Assembly: GCA_017654935.2 (NCBI GenBank) | Contig: CM065710.1 | Span: forward strand, 27,019,600-27,083,599 | From: Phymorhynchus buccinoides | Taxonomy: Eukaryota > Mollusca > Gastropoda > Neogastropoda > Raphitomidae | Direction of reading: 5' to 3' | DNA: 64,000 bases | Shown: positions 20,227-32,160 of the stretch, piece by piece | Position numbering within the stretch: position 1 is the first letter of the stretch | How the letters are laid out: every line of letters starts with the position of its first letter | Made by a program: the position numbers and the translations under genes | Notes under the pieces: generated by a model | Seen by the model: only the letters and a program-made list of their open reading frames with translations | What the model was told of the DNA's origin: nothing | Databases searched by the model: none

Positions 20227-21105
20227 GAATGAAGAAGAAGAAGAAGAAGAAGAAGAAAGAAGAAAGAAAGAAGAAGAAGAAAGAAGAAGAAAGAAGAAGA
20301 AGAAGAAGAAGAAGAAGAAGAAAGAAGAAGAAGAAGAAGAAGAAAGAAGAAGAAGAAGAAGAAGAAGAAGGAGAAGAAGAAGAAGAAGAAGAAGAGAAGA
20401 AGAGTAAAGAAGAAGAAGAAGAAGAAGGAAGAAGAAGAAGAAGAAGAAGAAGAAGAAAAGAAGAGAAGAAGAAAGAAGAGGAAGAAGAAGAAGAAGATAG
20501 AAGAAGAAGAGAAGAAGAAGAAGAAGAGAAGAAGAAGAAGAATAGAAGAACAGTAAGAGAAGAAGAAGAAGAAGAAGAAGCAAAGAATAAGAAAGAAGAA
20601 GAAGAAGAAGAAGAAGAAGAGAGAGAAGAAGAAGAAGAAGAAGAAGAAGTAAGTAAAGTAGTAGAAGAAGAAGAAGAAGGAAGTAAAAGAAGAAGAAGAA
20701 GAAGAAAGAAGAAAGTAAAAGAAGAAAGAAGAAGAAGAAAGAAGAAAAGAAGAAAGAAGTAAGAAGAAGAAGAAGAAGAAAGAAGAAGTAAAGAAGAAGA
20801 AGAAGAAGAAGGAGAAGGAGAAAGAAGAAGAAGAAGAAAGAAGAAAAGAAGCAAGAGAAGAAGAAGAAAAAAGAAAAGAGAAGAAGAAAAGAAAGAAGAA
20901 GAAGAAGATAAGAAAGAAGAAGAAGAAAAGAAGAAGAATGAAGAAGAAGAAGAGAAGGTGAAGATAGAAGAGGAAGGAGAAGAAGAAGAAGAAGAAGAGA
21001 AGAAGAAGGAGAAGAAGAAAGAAGAAGAAGAAGGGAGTGAAGAAGAAGTAAGAAGAAGAAGAAGAAGCGAGAAGAAGAAGAAGAAGAAGAAGATAGAAGA
21101 AGAAG
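19200..21105. repeat. Kilobase (GAA)n / AAGAAG tract, 1.9 kb
   Basis: Almost pure purine strand dominated by GAAGAA with AAAG and AGAG variants. The 600-residue Ser/Leu/Phe frame on the minus strand is an artefact of the missing stops in (TTC)n. Such tracts can form triplex or sticky DNA. Confidence 0.97.
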
Positions 21106-21560
21106 GCAGCCTGTTTTGTCCCCTGAACTAGGAAGCTCCCTCCCCGCCTGATGAACCTGCTGAAGAACGTCCACCCCCGAAGTGTTGGAAGTAGGAAGAA
21201 ACCCGCAGAGATGCAGTGCACAGCCAGTGTCTCGAAAAAGAAGCTTGGTTTTTGGTTATGCCTCCCGAGGCCTCCCCTTCCTAACTCTAACATACCGAAG
21301 ATTCGAAGAAATCTCGGAGGATTCTGGCCGACTCTGAAACAAGCGAGGTGGCGTGGGTGCCCCCTCGCTGGGGCTGCGAGTTTGGCGAGTTGAGTTGGGA
21401 TTCGGGATTATTTTTAGATATTATTTTGATTGATAAGTCGCCGTGTGGGGAGCAAACGCCCGTCCGTGGGAAGCAAGAGAACCAGCAACGCCACCCTCGT
21501 CTGTACAGCCAAGAAAGAAGTGGGACATCAAAGGAGTGGAAGAAGCAGCAAAAAACAGGA
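21106..21560. other. Non-repetitive island between GAA tracts
   Basis: 450 bp of ordinary composition, absent from the matching place at 62.7 kb. No domain, splice pair or repeat recognised in it. Confidence 0.5.
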
Positions 21561-21562
21561 TT

Positions 21563-21932
21563 AGATGGTTTGGGGAGAAAGAAGAAGAAGAAAAAAGAAG
21601 AAAGAAAGAAAGAAAGAAGAGAAAGAAAGAAAGAAGAAGAAGAAGAAGAAAAGAAGAAAAGAAAAGGAAAAGAAGAAGAAGAAAGGAAGGAGAAGGAGAA
21701 GAAGCAGAAGAAGAAGCAAAAGAAGAAGAGAAGAGAAGGAAAGAAGAGAAGAAAGAAGAAAGAAAGAAAGAAGAAGAAGAAGAAGAAAGGAAGAAGAAGA
21801 AGAAGAAGAAGGAGAAGAAGAAGAAGAAGGTGGAAGAAGAAGAAGAGAAGAGAAGGAGGAGAAGAAGAAGAGAAGAAGAAGAAGAAGAAGAAGAAGAAGA
21901 AAGAAAGAAGACTAGAAGAAGTAATGGGCAAA
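21563..21932. repeat. (GAA)n tract
   Basis: Purine run like 19200-21105; its right boundary (AAGTAATGGGCAAAGTGTAG) equals that at 62725-62750. Confidence 0.95.
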
Positions 21933-21934
21933 GT

Positions 21935-22305
21935 GTAGATCACCCATTCCCCCCCACCCCCTACTTTTTCTCGATTCTTTCCGGATTTTTTTCAGTCTTG
22001 CCTTTTCTTACTGCAGATTAAAAACATAAGCCTCATTCGCTTACCATATTTAAAGTTAATTTTCATCCTTTTAAACTTATGTTATAAAGTCAATACATCT
22101 TGATTATTAAGAAAAACCCACTTCGGGATGTTCCTGGTATTGCAGTACAAAGAAGGATCAGCCCACTATCTTTATAGTTATTAATGTCCCACAATGTGCC
22201 TGTTCCAGGCCGGAAGACGTTAAACGAAACGAAAGGATCCGAGTTAAACAAGAAAAATATGCATTTGCTAATAGTAGAATAAGAAAGCGCGACTGAGAAA
22301 GCAAA
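21935..22305 (+). repeat. Dispersed repeat T, preceding the 43 bp minisatellite
   Basis: CTACTTTTTCTCGATTCTTTC, then CTTCGGGATGTTCCTGGTATT and GTGCCTGTTCCAGGCCGG, matching 62765-63030. The end portion (TTCCTGGTATT, CTACCTCCAGGATC-like, GTGCCTGTT, ACGTTAAA) is also at 44953-45055. Confidence 0.65.
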
Positions 22306-22309
22306 CAAG

Positions 22310-23465
22310 GAACCACCGACCACAATTGAACCAAGACGTAGAAGGAAGGTGTTGAATTGAACAAAGGAAATGAAGAAAGACGCTTGTATGGGCAGGCCGG
22401 CCGTCAGTTTGATACTGCATGACAAAAGCAACGAAAGACCAAGAGGGAGAGAGCAGGGTGTGATCTGAACAAAGCAAGAGAACCAAGACGTTGATGGAGG
22501 GTGGTGATCAGAGAACAAAGCAATGAAAACACAAGACGTTGAATGAAGTGGCCCGTGATTGATCTGAACAAAGCAAATGAGACAAGACGTGATGTAAAGG
22601 TGTTGATTATGAGAGAAAGCAATAGAGACCAGACGTTGATGGGGGGGTGTTGATCTGTAACAAAGCAAGGAGAAAAAGAACGTTTGATGGAAGGGGGTGT
22701 TGATCTGAAACACAGACAAGTCATAGAAACCAAGACGTTGAGAAAGGGTGTTGATCTGAACAAAGCAAGAACCATCGTCATGTTGCTGGAAGGTGTGATC
22801 TGAAGAATGAACTCAAGACGCTGAATGGTGGGAATGGATGTTTGAATATGAGAAAGGAAAGGCAATGACCAAGACGTTGATGGGGGGTAGATGATCTGAC
22901 CAAAAGCAAATAGAAGCGAAGGACGTGTGATAGGAGCAGGGTGGCTGATCTGAACATATATGGAGCAATGAAGGCAAGACACCGTATGTACTGGGGGGCT
23001 GTTCGATCTGACAAAGCAATGGAAGACCAAGCACAGTTGATGGGGTGACCATGGTGATTGTAAGATAGACAGAATGAGAATGAAACCAAGAACGTGATGG
23101 CGAAGGTGTTGAATTATGAACAAGAGCAAATGAAACCAAGACGTTTGAAAGAAGGGTGGTGATCCTGAACAAAGCAAGAGGGACCAAGACGTTGAGGGGG
23201 GTGTTGATCTGAAACACAGATGACCGCAATGAACCAAAGACGTTGAGAGGGCGAAGGACTGCTGAGTGATCGAAGGAGGAAGGCAGGATGAACCAAGACG
23301 TTGAAGAAAGGGTGTTGAGGAAGAAGAAGAAGAAAATGAACCAAGACGAGAAGGGGTGATGAAGGATCTGAACAAGAGCGAGAATGAACCAAGAACGTTG
23401 ATGGGGGGTGTTGATCTGAACAGAGCAATGAACCAAGACGTTGAGGGGGTGTTGATCTACATCTT
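22310..23465. repeat. Degraded copy of the 43 bp minisatellite
   Basis: About 25 units of the array at 63105-64000 recognisable by ACCAAGACGTTGA and TGTTGATCTGAACA, but with insertions (often AG or GA) and missing bases in nearly every unit. The clean array at 63 kb is far more uniform. Confidence 0.8.
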
Positions 23466-23469
23466 AAGG

Positions 23470-24585
23470 AAAAAATCAGTTGGAGCTGAAAAAGCACAAG
23501 AAAGAAGGAGGAGGATAAGAAAGGAAGAAATGTTGACGAGTATGAAGAGAGAGAGTTTGTTGGACATGTGAGTAGCGGCAGAAATCAGAAGTACGAGTGA
23601 GAAGGAGGAAAAACGGAACTATTCTATAGATGCGTCAGAATTGACGTATAAGAAGAACATTATTAGAAAGAAAACTAGATAACTTGTTTAAAAAACCGAC
23701 TGAAGAAGTATAGAAAGAATCATCCCCATTTTAGAATTTTTGCAGTCTTAAGAAGGACAAGTTCTTAGGTTTAGGAAAGATACATCAATAATAAGTCAAT
23801 GGACTATTTAGAAGAATAGTCCATTTTGACTCCAAGCAATCCGACACCATGGCAGGAGTTGGACAGAAAGGGTCAGTTGGGTGTGGAGTAGAGGGAAGCT
23901 CAGTTGTATTTTGAAGAAAAAATAGTTAGTGATGAAAGAATTGCAACACTGTCAAGGGATGCTGCAGAGGGTCACCATCAACGAAGGAAATTGTGGACAG
24001 CCGCAGCGGCAGATTCGGAGGAAGGCACCAGAAGGACAGAAGCTACTTTTTCCCCGTAAGAAGAAGAAGAAAAGATCAAGCATCTAAGAAAGACCTGTTT
24101 AGAAAATTAGAACACACAACAAACACACACACAGAAGATGATTGATGTAGTCAGGAAAGAGATAGAAAAATAGTTGTGTGTGTGCGTGTGTGTGGGGGAT
24201 GTGTGTGTGTGTGGTGGCGGTGTGAGAAAAGAGAAGTGTGAAAGAAAAGTCAAGTCAGATGTCAGAAATGAATATGTTAGAAAGAAAAGAGAAGAAAGAG
24301 TAATGGTTTGCTATTTTACTCAGAGAAGAAAATAAGGAAAAGAATTAAAGAAGAGAGATAAACATGAAAAAAAGAAATAAGAGATAAGTTCAAGCTTCGG
24401 AAAGAGAGCCCCATGAAAAGAAAGCATTAAGAATACACTGTTCAAAGATTATGAAAAAAACCCCAGGAGAAAAAAAGGCATTAATTGATAGTTTCAAGCA
24501 ATGAAAGCGACCCTGAAAAAAGCACTTAATTATAAGGATCAAGCACCTCCCCCTCCCCCTCCCGCCCCTCCGAGGTTTCATATCT
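23470..24585. other. Purine-rich DNA without recognised gene
   Basis: Rich in AAGAA motifs, with a TG run at 24173-24222 and a C-rich run at 24546-24572. No exon, repeat family or ORF of substance could be supported. Confidence 0.5.
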
Positions 24586-26335
24586 CTTCTCTCTCTCTCT
24601 TCTCTCTCTCTCTCTCTAGAAGAAGCTCTCTCTCTCTCTGGCTGTCTCTAAAACGAAGGACCTGAAAAGAGTCTCCAGAAGCAGAAACATTTTTTATATA
24701 TGTACACGGAAGAAAAATTCTTGAAAAGACATAATTATAGTAGACAGAGATACAATGTGTGTGTATGTGTATAGTGCGCAGTGTGTACGAAGTGTATATG
24801 AAGTACGTGTGTGTGTGAGTGGTCTGTGGTAAGATACGGTAGCCGGGGGGGTGCGAGGTGGTTATTATGCGTGCAGGATGAGTATGCACACCCGCACATT
24901 ATAGAGAGAGAAGACGAGAGAAGAGAGAGAAGGAGAGAAGGAGCAAGATGAAGTAGAGAGAAGAGAGGGGTGATGGAGAGAGAGGGAGAGAGATGAGAAA
25001 GAGGAGGAGGAGGAAGAGACAGAGGGAAACATAGAAAGAGAGAGACGGACAGAGAGAGAGAGAGAAAAAGAAGAGAGATGAGGAAGAGAATGAGAGAGAA
25101 GTCTGGAGAGAATGAAAAGACGCGAGCAGAGAAGGATTGATAGGAGTCAGGAGATCAAATCGAGCAAGTTACGAGAAGACCCGACCGAGAGATCCGAGGA
25201 GCAGACAAGATTGACGTGATTCAACCAGAAACGAGAAGGTCCCCAGAGAGAGAAGAAGAATGAGAGCGAAAGGGGAAAGAACCGAAGAGTTGGGTCGAGA
25301 GAGAGAAGAGAAGAGAGAGAGAGAGAGAAAAGAGAAAAGAAAAGTAGAAAGAAGGAGAGAAGTGAGAAGAAGATGTAGGGTGAAGAAGTTGGTGAAAAGA
25401 AGAGATAGATGAGAGAAAACCTAGCAATGGAGAGAAGAGTGGAGTCGACGAGGAGGAGAGAGAAAAGAAGAACGCAAGAAGAAGAAATCTTGTCGAAGCA
25501 ATAAGCAGAGAAACAGAAGAGAAGAGAGAGAAGAAGAAGAAGATGATGATGAGAGAGAGATCCTCGAGAGAGAGACAGGAAGAAGAGGAGGAGAAGATGA
25601 AAGATGAAGAAAGAAGAAAGATGAAGACGAGCAGAGACGAGAGAGACGAAGAAGAAGAGGCAGAAACGAGAAAGAGAGAAGAGAACGAGAGAGAAGAGAT
25701 TGGAAGGAAGTGAAGACGAATGCAGAGATGGACAGGAGATGGAGGACTGATGATAGAGCAGAAAGGAAAGAAGAAGAAAAGAAAGAACAAGAAGAACGAG
25801 AAAAGGAGGAGAAAGGAGAAGACAGATTGGAGAGATGTGAGAAGAGAAGAGGGAGAGAGAAGAGGAAGAAGTAGAGAATAGAGAAGAAGATGAAGATTCT
25901 ATAAGAGCGAAGGAGAGCAGAGGAACAGAAAGAAGGCTGAGAAAGGAGGAGAGGAGAGAGAAGCAAGAACAACGAGACGCGCACTAGGAGAGACGGAGAC
26001 TGGGAGGCGAGAGGAAGAAAGAGACAGATGAGACGAGAAAAAGATGAGAAGCGAGAGAGCTAGCAGACAAACGATTGAAGAGATCTGATGGAGAGAGAAT
26101 AGAGAGAGCGATGGTCTGAAGAAATGAACTGAAGAGAGTAGAAAAAAGAGAAGGAAGAAGAAGAATTAATACCAGAACACTTCGAAGTGAGATACGATTT
26201 GAAATCGAAACAAAATAATAGAGACGCAACACACCATAGAAGAAGACCCCCGAGAATACGAAGGAGACCCAGCACCACGAAAGGGACTCTAAGTCGAAAG
26301 AGCTAGAAGAAGAACAACGAAGCTTGGAAGATTCA
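24583..26335. repeat. CT tract (24583-24650) and degenerate GA/GAA tract (24900-26335)
   Basis: First a (CT)n run, then 1.4 kb dominated by GAGA and AGAAG with frequent non-purine interruptions, more disordered than the other GA tracts. Leu/Ser-rich minus-strand frames here are compositional. Confidence 0.8.
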
Positions 26336-26525
26336 GACATCTCATTTTTAAGTTATTGTTATTTTTGTGTTCTCTAACATCTTAGTTTTCATATCTTTAA
26401 AGGATAATCTTTAATATGGTTTCTAAATGGTCTTTTAAATGCTCTTTAAACGCGTAGGTCAATGCATTTTCTTTAGCTAGGCTAGACTTTTAGACTGTGT
26501 TTGCTTAAAGATGAGCCGACGAAGA
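26336..26525 (-). repeat. Inverted copy of the segment at 14205-14350 / 54800-54960
   Basis: Read in reverse, it contains GTCTAGCCTAGCTAAAG, AATGCATTGACC, TAAACATTTTAAAGAGCATT-like spacing and AAGATAAGATG-like text in the order seen after 54800. It shows that this segment is a dispersed repeat and not only part of the large duplication. Confidence 0.6.
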
Positions 26526-26867
26526 GACCCTACTAACTCAGAAAAACTAACTTTTAAAAATCGACACACACTCTCTGTAACCAGCAAAGAAGAAATACAA
26601 GAAATGGTTTTTAAAATCATTAGAAAGGGAAGAGCCTGAAGTTGCTCAACTGAGTCATTTCAGCAACAAGAAAATGAGATCAGTTTGGACACTTAATGTC
26701 CCTTTCGTGATGCAAAGAAAGAAGACATATTTAGAAGAAGTATTCAAGAAAGGTGCAAGAAGGAAAGATTGTATGAAGAAAACGCCACCCAGACGAGGAA
26801 ATCATGATAACAGTTGTGTGTTATTGCTATGCGTCGTACAGTTCTTGTTGGCTATATGAACCCGCAT

Positions 26868-27322
26868 CAAGGAAGAAGAAGAAGAAGAAAAAGGACGAGA
26901 AGAAGAAGTAGGAAGAAGACGAGAAGAAAGAAGAAGACAGAGAAGGAAGAAAAGGAGGATGAAGAGGAGGAGGAGGAGAAAGAAAGAGGAGGAGGAGGAG
27001 GAGAAGAGGAGGAGAAAGAAAGAAAGGAGAAAGGAGGAGGAGGAGGGAGGAGAAGAAAAAAAGGAAAAGAAGAAGAGAAGAAGAAGAAGAAGAAGAAGAA
27101 GGAGAGAAAGAAGAAAGAGAGAAGAAGAAGAAAAAAGAAAGAAGAAGAAAGAAGAAGAAGAAAGAAAGAAGAAAAGAAGAGAAAAAGAAGAAGGAGAAAG
27201 AAAAAAAAAGAATGGAAGAGAGGAAAAAGAGAAGGGAAGGAAGAGAGGAGAAGTATGAGAAGAGAAGAAGAGGAGAAGAAGAAGGAGAAGAAAGAAGAAG
27301 AAGAAGAAGAAGAAGAAGATAA
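26868..27322. repeat. (GAA)n / GGA tract, 450 bp
   Basis: Purine run with AAGAAG and GGAGGAGG; bounded by ordinary DNA on both sides. Confidence 0.95.
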
Positions 27323-27609
27323 ACAGGTGTCATTTTGTTGTTGTTATTCTTTTAAGTCTTTTGTTATCATTTCTTATTTCTGCCTTGGAGTTGTCTAATT
27401 GAATTTGTGAGTGTCCGTGATTGTCTATAGTGTGTATGGTGAAAAAAAGAAGGGGGGAGGGGGGAGGGTTGGGGAGGGCCGGCGTGAGAGAGACGCGCAA
27501 GGAACGTAATAAGCTTTATTTATTATATATACATTTGCCTTCACTGGGGTGTTGGGGTGGGGGGTTACCTAGAGTCATATTTTTATTGAATCATTCTGGG
27601 GGGGAAGTG

Positions 27610-29800
27610 TATGAGTGTGCGCGGAGTTATTCTCGGTGTGTGTGCACGAGCGATGCATTGTCGTGACGATGGTGTGCGTATTGTGCGTGTGCGTGTGTGT
27701 GTGCGCGCGCGTTGTGTGTGTGCGTGTGCGTGTGCGTGGTCGTGCGTGTGTGTGTGTGTGTGTATGGGTGTGTGTGGGTGTATTATTGTGTGTGTGTGTG
27801 TATGTTGTGTGTATGTGTGTGTGTGTGTGATGGTGTTGTGTTGGTGTGTGCTGTTCGTTAATTCGTTCTTTATTTTACAGTTTATCCACTTGCAGTGATC
27901 TTAGACACAAAAATATCTAAATGTTGTGCGTGTGTGTGCGTGTACACTGCGTGCCGTATGGTAGTGCATGTGAGTGCGTGCCGTGCGTAAGGCTAGTTGC
28001 TTTTTCTGTCGTTAGTGTGCATGCGGCGGACGTGCGTGTACAGACGTTCGTGTGTGTCGAGTCAAGTCAAATGATCTTCATGACGAGTCAGCGCAAGAGA
28101 AATGATATTTCACAGCTTTTGTTGCTACATTCTCTTACACATCAAAATAAAACACAACCAAAAAACAGACAAGCAATGCACAACTGTGTCAACATTGTGT
28201 GCATGTGTGCCGTGTGTGTGTGTGTGTGTGTGTGGCATGTGTGTGTGTGTGTGGCGTAGCGTGCGCCCCCGTGTGCGTGTGTGCTGTGATTGTGGGTGTA
28301 GTGTGTACTGTGTTTATGTGCGCTGCGTGTGTGTCTGTGTGTTAGTGCATGCGTTCATTTAACGTCCTATCCACTAATCGTGATAATTAGAAGGAAGTAG
28401 TATGCGTGATTTTGTGCATGTTCGTATGTGCGTGCGTGCGTAGTGTGAGTGTGTAGTCTGTGTGTGTTTATGTGACTGTGCGGTGCAGGTGTCCGTGTGT
28501 GTGTGGTGCGAATATGTGTGTTGTGTATGTGTGCGTACGTATGCGCGCGCGGCGTGTGTGTATGTGCATGCGCACATCATGCGTTCTCAGTGTGTGTATG
28601 TGCATGCGTGTGCGTGCGCAAAATACGTGTGCGTGTGTGAGTGTTCGTGCGTCCTTTGCAGTCAGGCGTGCGTAGATGCGTCGATGTGTGTGTGGTGAGT
28701 GTGTGTTACGAATGCGCATTGTTGTGTCTGTGTGTATTGTGTGTGTGCTGTGCGTGCGGTGCTGTTGTGGATGTGATGTGTGTCCCCTTTGTTCAACAGT
28801 GTGTCATTCATTATAACGTCTTCCAAAACTTTCTATAATGCGTAATATTAGACGGATGTAAGTGTGCATGTTTATGTGCGTGCGTGCGTATTTGGTGTGT
28901 GTGTCTGTGTGTGTTCTATGTGCGTAGCGTGCTTGCTGCGTGTGTGTGATAGTCGTGCAGTGGCAGTTATGTGCGTGCGGGCGTCGTTGTGTTCTGTGTT
29001 GCGCAATATGCCAGCCACTGTCGTTCTCGTGTGTTGTCATGTGGCTATGTCGTTGTGGCTTTTGTGCTCAAAAATATGTGTGCTATGTGACCTGTGTGAT
29101 GGGGGTGTGTGCGTCTTGGTAACATGCAGTGTGCGTGCGCAGTGCGTGTGTGTGTCGTTGGTGTGCAGTGCTGCGTGGTGCGTGTGCGTAGTGTGGTCTG
29201 TGTTTATGCGTGTCGTGTGCGCTCGTGCGTGTGTGTGTGGTGTGTCATTCATTTAACGTCTATTCCACTAATCGTAATATTAGACGGGATTAGTATTCTG
29301 TGTGTGCATGTTTAATGTGCGTGACAAAAGTGCGTAGTGTGTGGTGTGTGTGTGTGTTTGTTTATGTGCATGTGTGTGCATGCATATGTGTGTGTGAATG
29401 TGTGTGTGTGTAATGTGTGCAGGTTAGGCGTATGTGCGTGGCGGCGTGTGTGTTGCGCATGCGGCACGCGTTCATCGTAGTGTGTATGTTACCTGCTGTG
29501 CGTGGCGAAACAAGCAAAATACACACTACACACAGTGTTTGTGTTTGTGTAACTCACTCGAAAATGCCGATGTGCATGTGCGTGTGCTGTGATATATGCG
29601 TGCGTGACGTGTGTGTGTGTTGTGGTGTGTGCGGTGTGTGTGGGTGTGGCGTGGTTGTGTCATGTGATATAATATGTGCGTGCTGTAGCACGTGCGTGTG
29701 GGTGTGTGTGTGTGTGAGGTGTTTCATTCATTTAAATCGTCTCATCCACGATAATCCGTAATAATATTCAGACCGGATGTAGTCTGTGCTGTGCGATGTA
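27610..29800. repeat. Complex TG satellite with a recurring AT-rich spacer
   Basis: TG/CG-rich DNA is interrupted about every 450 bp by a related 45-50 bp spacer: near 28350, 28803, 29245 and 29725 (GTTCATTTAACGTC, CCACTAATCGTAATATTAGACGGA and close variants), possibly a diverged one at 27860. The period is therefore a ~450 bp higher-order unit and not plain microsatellite slippage. Confidence 0.75.
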
Positions 29801-30161
29801 TTATGTGGTGGACGTGCGTGATCCGGTGTGCATGTCGTGTCTGTAGATGATGTTTATGGCGGAGCCGTTGCTGTTGCGTTGGCTCTCATTGCGTTGTGTG
29901 TCGTGTGCGAAGTGTGTGTTGTGTATGTGTGCGTAGCGTATGTGCGTGCGGGCGTAGTGTTCGCAATGCCGCCCGTCATATCTCGATTCTGTTGTATAGG
30001 TGCTGTTGCGCCGTGCGTGCGCAAAATGACGTGGTGTGTGTGTGGTCGTGTGTGGTGTGTGTGTGTGTCTGTGTATACGGATAAAAATGACGAACACACC
30101 GACCATACATACTGCACTTGTGCTATGACCAGATCCACAAAAACTGTCCCTGGTCCCTCAC

Positions 30162-30216
30162 CTGACACTCCCACATCAGGTAGCTCCCAGTTCGCAATAT
30201 CTATCCAGGTCCTTCT
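30162..30216 (-). pseudogene. Cysteine-module exon relic F
   Basis: On the minus strand a good acceptor (CTGATTTTCCCGATACAG) precedes phase-1 text AAG GAC CTG GAT AGA TAT TGC GAA CTG GGA GCT ACC and a donor GTGAGG follows. The reading KDLDRYCELGAT resembles the EDMCRLGT portion of exon D'. A base is then missing: TGA TGT interrupts what would continue Cys-Asp-Val-Gly-Val, and the fourth Cys appears as Ser. It lies 2.9 kb beyond exon E' in transcription order, consistent with a further, decayed module. Confidence 0.4.
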
Positions 30217-30286
30217 CTGTATCGGGAAAATCAGAGAAAAGAACAATCAGTAGGGGAACCTTACCCTTATATCGTACCACGCAAAT

Positions 30287-30870
30287 TAAAGGGACACCCT
30301 GACGGGTGAGGTTTTGCAAGAAACACGTCGATATCACCAGAAAGACAGCCTTTCCAAGGATCAGAGAAGACTCACTTTGCTCTGGTTTCCTCAGAAATCA
30401 AACCGTCAAAACTGTCCACAGTCTTCCTGCGATCCTCCTTGGAGGTAGTGTTGCCGGAGAGAGTAGCCATTTTGGATCGGGTGGGTGGAGGTCACTCGTT
30501 GTGGTTGAAGCGTTTTATTCTGTTGTAGTGCAGTATAAAAAAATAAAGGAACTGATTCCTTTGTTGTGAGCGATAGAACTCCTTTGGGTAAACTGTAAAT
30601 AAAAAGGTTGCGTGTTCTGTGCGGAAAAAAATGGGTTTGTGATTTGGTCTAGCGACTCAGGCGGCCATTAGCAGAAAAAAGGCATGTACTTCTCTCCCAT
30701 GAATAATTTGACTTCCAGGGATCACGATTGACGGTGTGTTTCGTAGACAAACTGTAGAGGACAAGTGAGTGTATGCGATCTACATGTAAAGGTGGTGTTT
30801 TCCTGGTTGATCTCGACGAGTAGTTTGCTTGCAAAAACCCAATCATACGCCAGGGTGCCCCTCACTTAAG
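30287..30870. mobile_element. Candidate inverted-repeat element
   Basis: TTAAAGGGACACCCTGACG at 30287 faces GCCAGGGTGCCCCTCACTTAAG at 30850. A diverged single end (TTAAAGGGCAACCCTGAC) is at 45937. The interior has no convincing ORF. Confidence 0.45.
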
Positions 30871-31189
30871 GGATAGACAGTTCTACACCATCACGTAAAA
30901 ACTAAAATCTAACCATAAGCAGATAATCCCAGACAATACAGCACAATAAGGATAACCAGTGTGTATCTAGTCGAATTGGAACCTATGTTCCATATGCTGT
31001 TGCTATACACCCACCACCCACCCCCTTTGAAAGTGGGCTTTGGCCATTATAGGAATAAATACACTTTCAATTTATGATAGTTACATTTCCTCTCAGTGTG
31101 CGTAACCGTTCTTGATCATAGATGCGTTGCAGGTCAGGGCACGGCACTTGGGATACATTAGCGGGCCGTCGTGACGGAGGGTAGGGGGG

Positions 31190-31535
31190 TCGTTAAAAAT
31201 AAGGGCCGGCGCGGGGTCTGGGGGCCGGCATAGGCCCCCAGTGGGGTCCAGGGGCACTACCCCTTATGGGCCGGCAGTCAGGGGGGCAAAACGCACGCAT
31301 GCAGCTGAAGCTTATTTTCGTCAGAAAATATAGTGCAAAAAAAACCCCTTTAAGGTACCCAAGAACGATTAAACAGCAAAATGACTTTCTCTCTCTCTCT
31401 CTCTTCTCTCATCTCTCTCTCTCTCTCTCTCTCTTCTTTTTTTTTTGCAGGAGGGAGGAGGGGGAGGGGATACAGAACCCAGGTAACCCCCCACCCCACC
31501 CCCCATGGATTCGGCCCTGGCAGCCATATCATATC
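31190..31535. repeat. Repeat family S with embedded CT tract
   Basis: Contains GGGGTCTGGGGGCCGGCATAGG and GGGGTCCAGGGGCACTACCCC, and after a (CT)n tract (31388-31436) the G/C-rich stretch ending CCCCATGGATTCGGCCCTGG. Confidence 0.55.
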
Positions 31536-31646
31536 ATATATGTTAGGTCGTTGGGGTAGGAGCAGCAACCGACTGTTGTTGCCTGTCTGCCGTTTCCGAC
31601 AATGACTGCCAGATTCCATAGAGGGGGGAAGTGCGGGTGGAGGTTT

Positions 31647-31671
31647 GGGGGGGGGGGGGGGGGGGAGCTGC
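31647..31671. repeat. Poly-G tract
   Basis: About 20 consecutive G, followed by GCTGCTATTCGGGCAGGCTGG, a block related to 5052. Confidence 0.95.
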
Positions 31672-31789
31672 TATTCGGGCAGGCTGGGCTACAATTCGTT
31701 TATAGAAGATGAGCAAGCGACAAGTCAACAGGTAAACAGACAGGCAAACAAACATAATAATATTGTAACTATTTTACTCTTGCGTTACA

Positions 31790-31978
31790 AGTGTGTGTGT
31801 GTGTGTGATGTCGTGTGTGCGTGCGTGTGCGTGCAGTGTGCGTGTATGTGTGTGGTGGGTGTGTGTTGTGTGTGTATGTGTGTATGTGTACGTGCGTGCG
31901 TTCATGTGTGTGTATGTACACGTATGTGTGCCTGCGTGCATGCCTGCGTGCGTGCGTGCGTGTGTGTGTGTTGTGTGA
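31790..31978. repeat. TG/CG microsatellite
   Basis: Alternating TG with CG and CA interruptions. Confidence 0.9.
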
Positions 31979-32059
31979 GTGTGAGAGAGAGAGGAAGAAC
32001 GAGAGTGTTGCGTGCAATCATTGTGTTTATTTTATTTTCTAATGATTCGTTATTTGCTT

Positions 32060-32160
32060 GTCTTTAATGTTCTTGTTATTGATGTAAAGCGCACTGAGCT
32101 CTTGTGAGAAAGAGCGCTATATAAATCCCCATGATTCTTATTCTTCTTATTATTATTAAT
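32060..32160 (+). repeat. SINE/LINE 3' tail with ATT microsatellite
   Basis: GATGTAAAGCGCACTGAGC, AGAGCGCTATATAAATCCCC and then TTCTTATTATTATTAAT. Same tail as 12076 and 59660. Confidence 0.65.

Larger units (their letters stand above)
14166..23465 (+). repeat. Second, indel-rich copy of 54770-64000
   Basis: Colinear matches: 14166 with 54773, 15725 with 56365, 17512-17640 with 58231-58401, 18238 with 59105, 18430 with 59435, the GAA tract 19200 with 59800, 21935 with 62745, and the minisatellite 22310 with 63105. Differences are mostly one- to few-base indels. 18680-19200 and 21106-21560 are absent from the other copy, and 59660-59790 is absent here. It starts at the gap edge. Confidence 0.8.

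Noticed and set aside
19228..21293. Open frames of more than 600 codons (Ser/Leu/Phe on the minus strand, Lys/Glu/Arg on the plus)
   Set aside because: They lie wholly in (GAA)n/(TTC)n DNA, which lacks stop codons in most frames; no domain or splice structure.
21106..21560. A unique gene between the GAA tracts
   Set aside because: Open frames are short and none has a domain, start context or splice pair.
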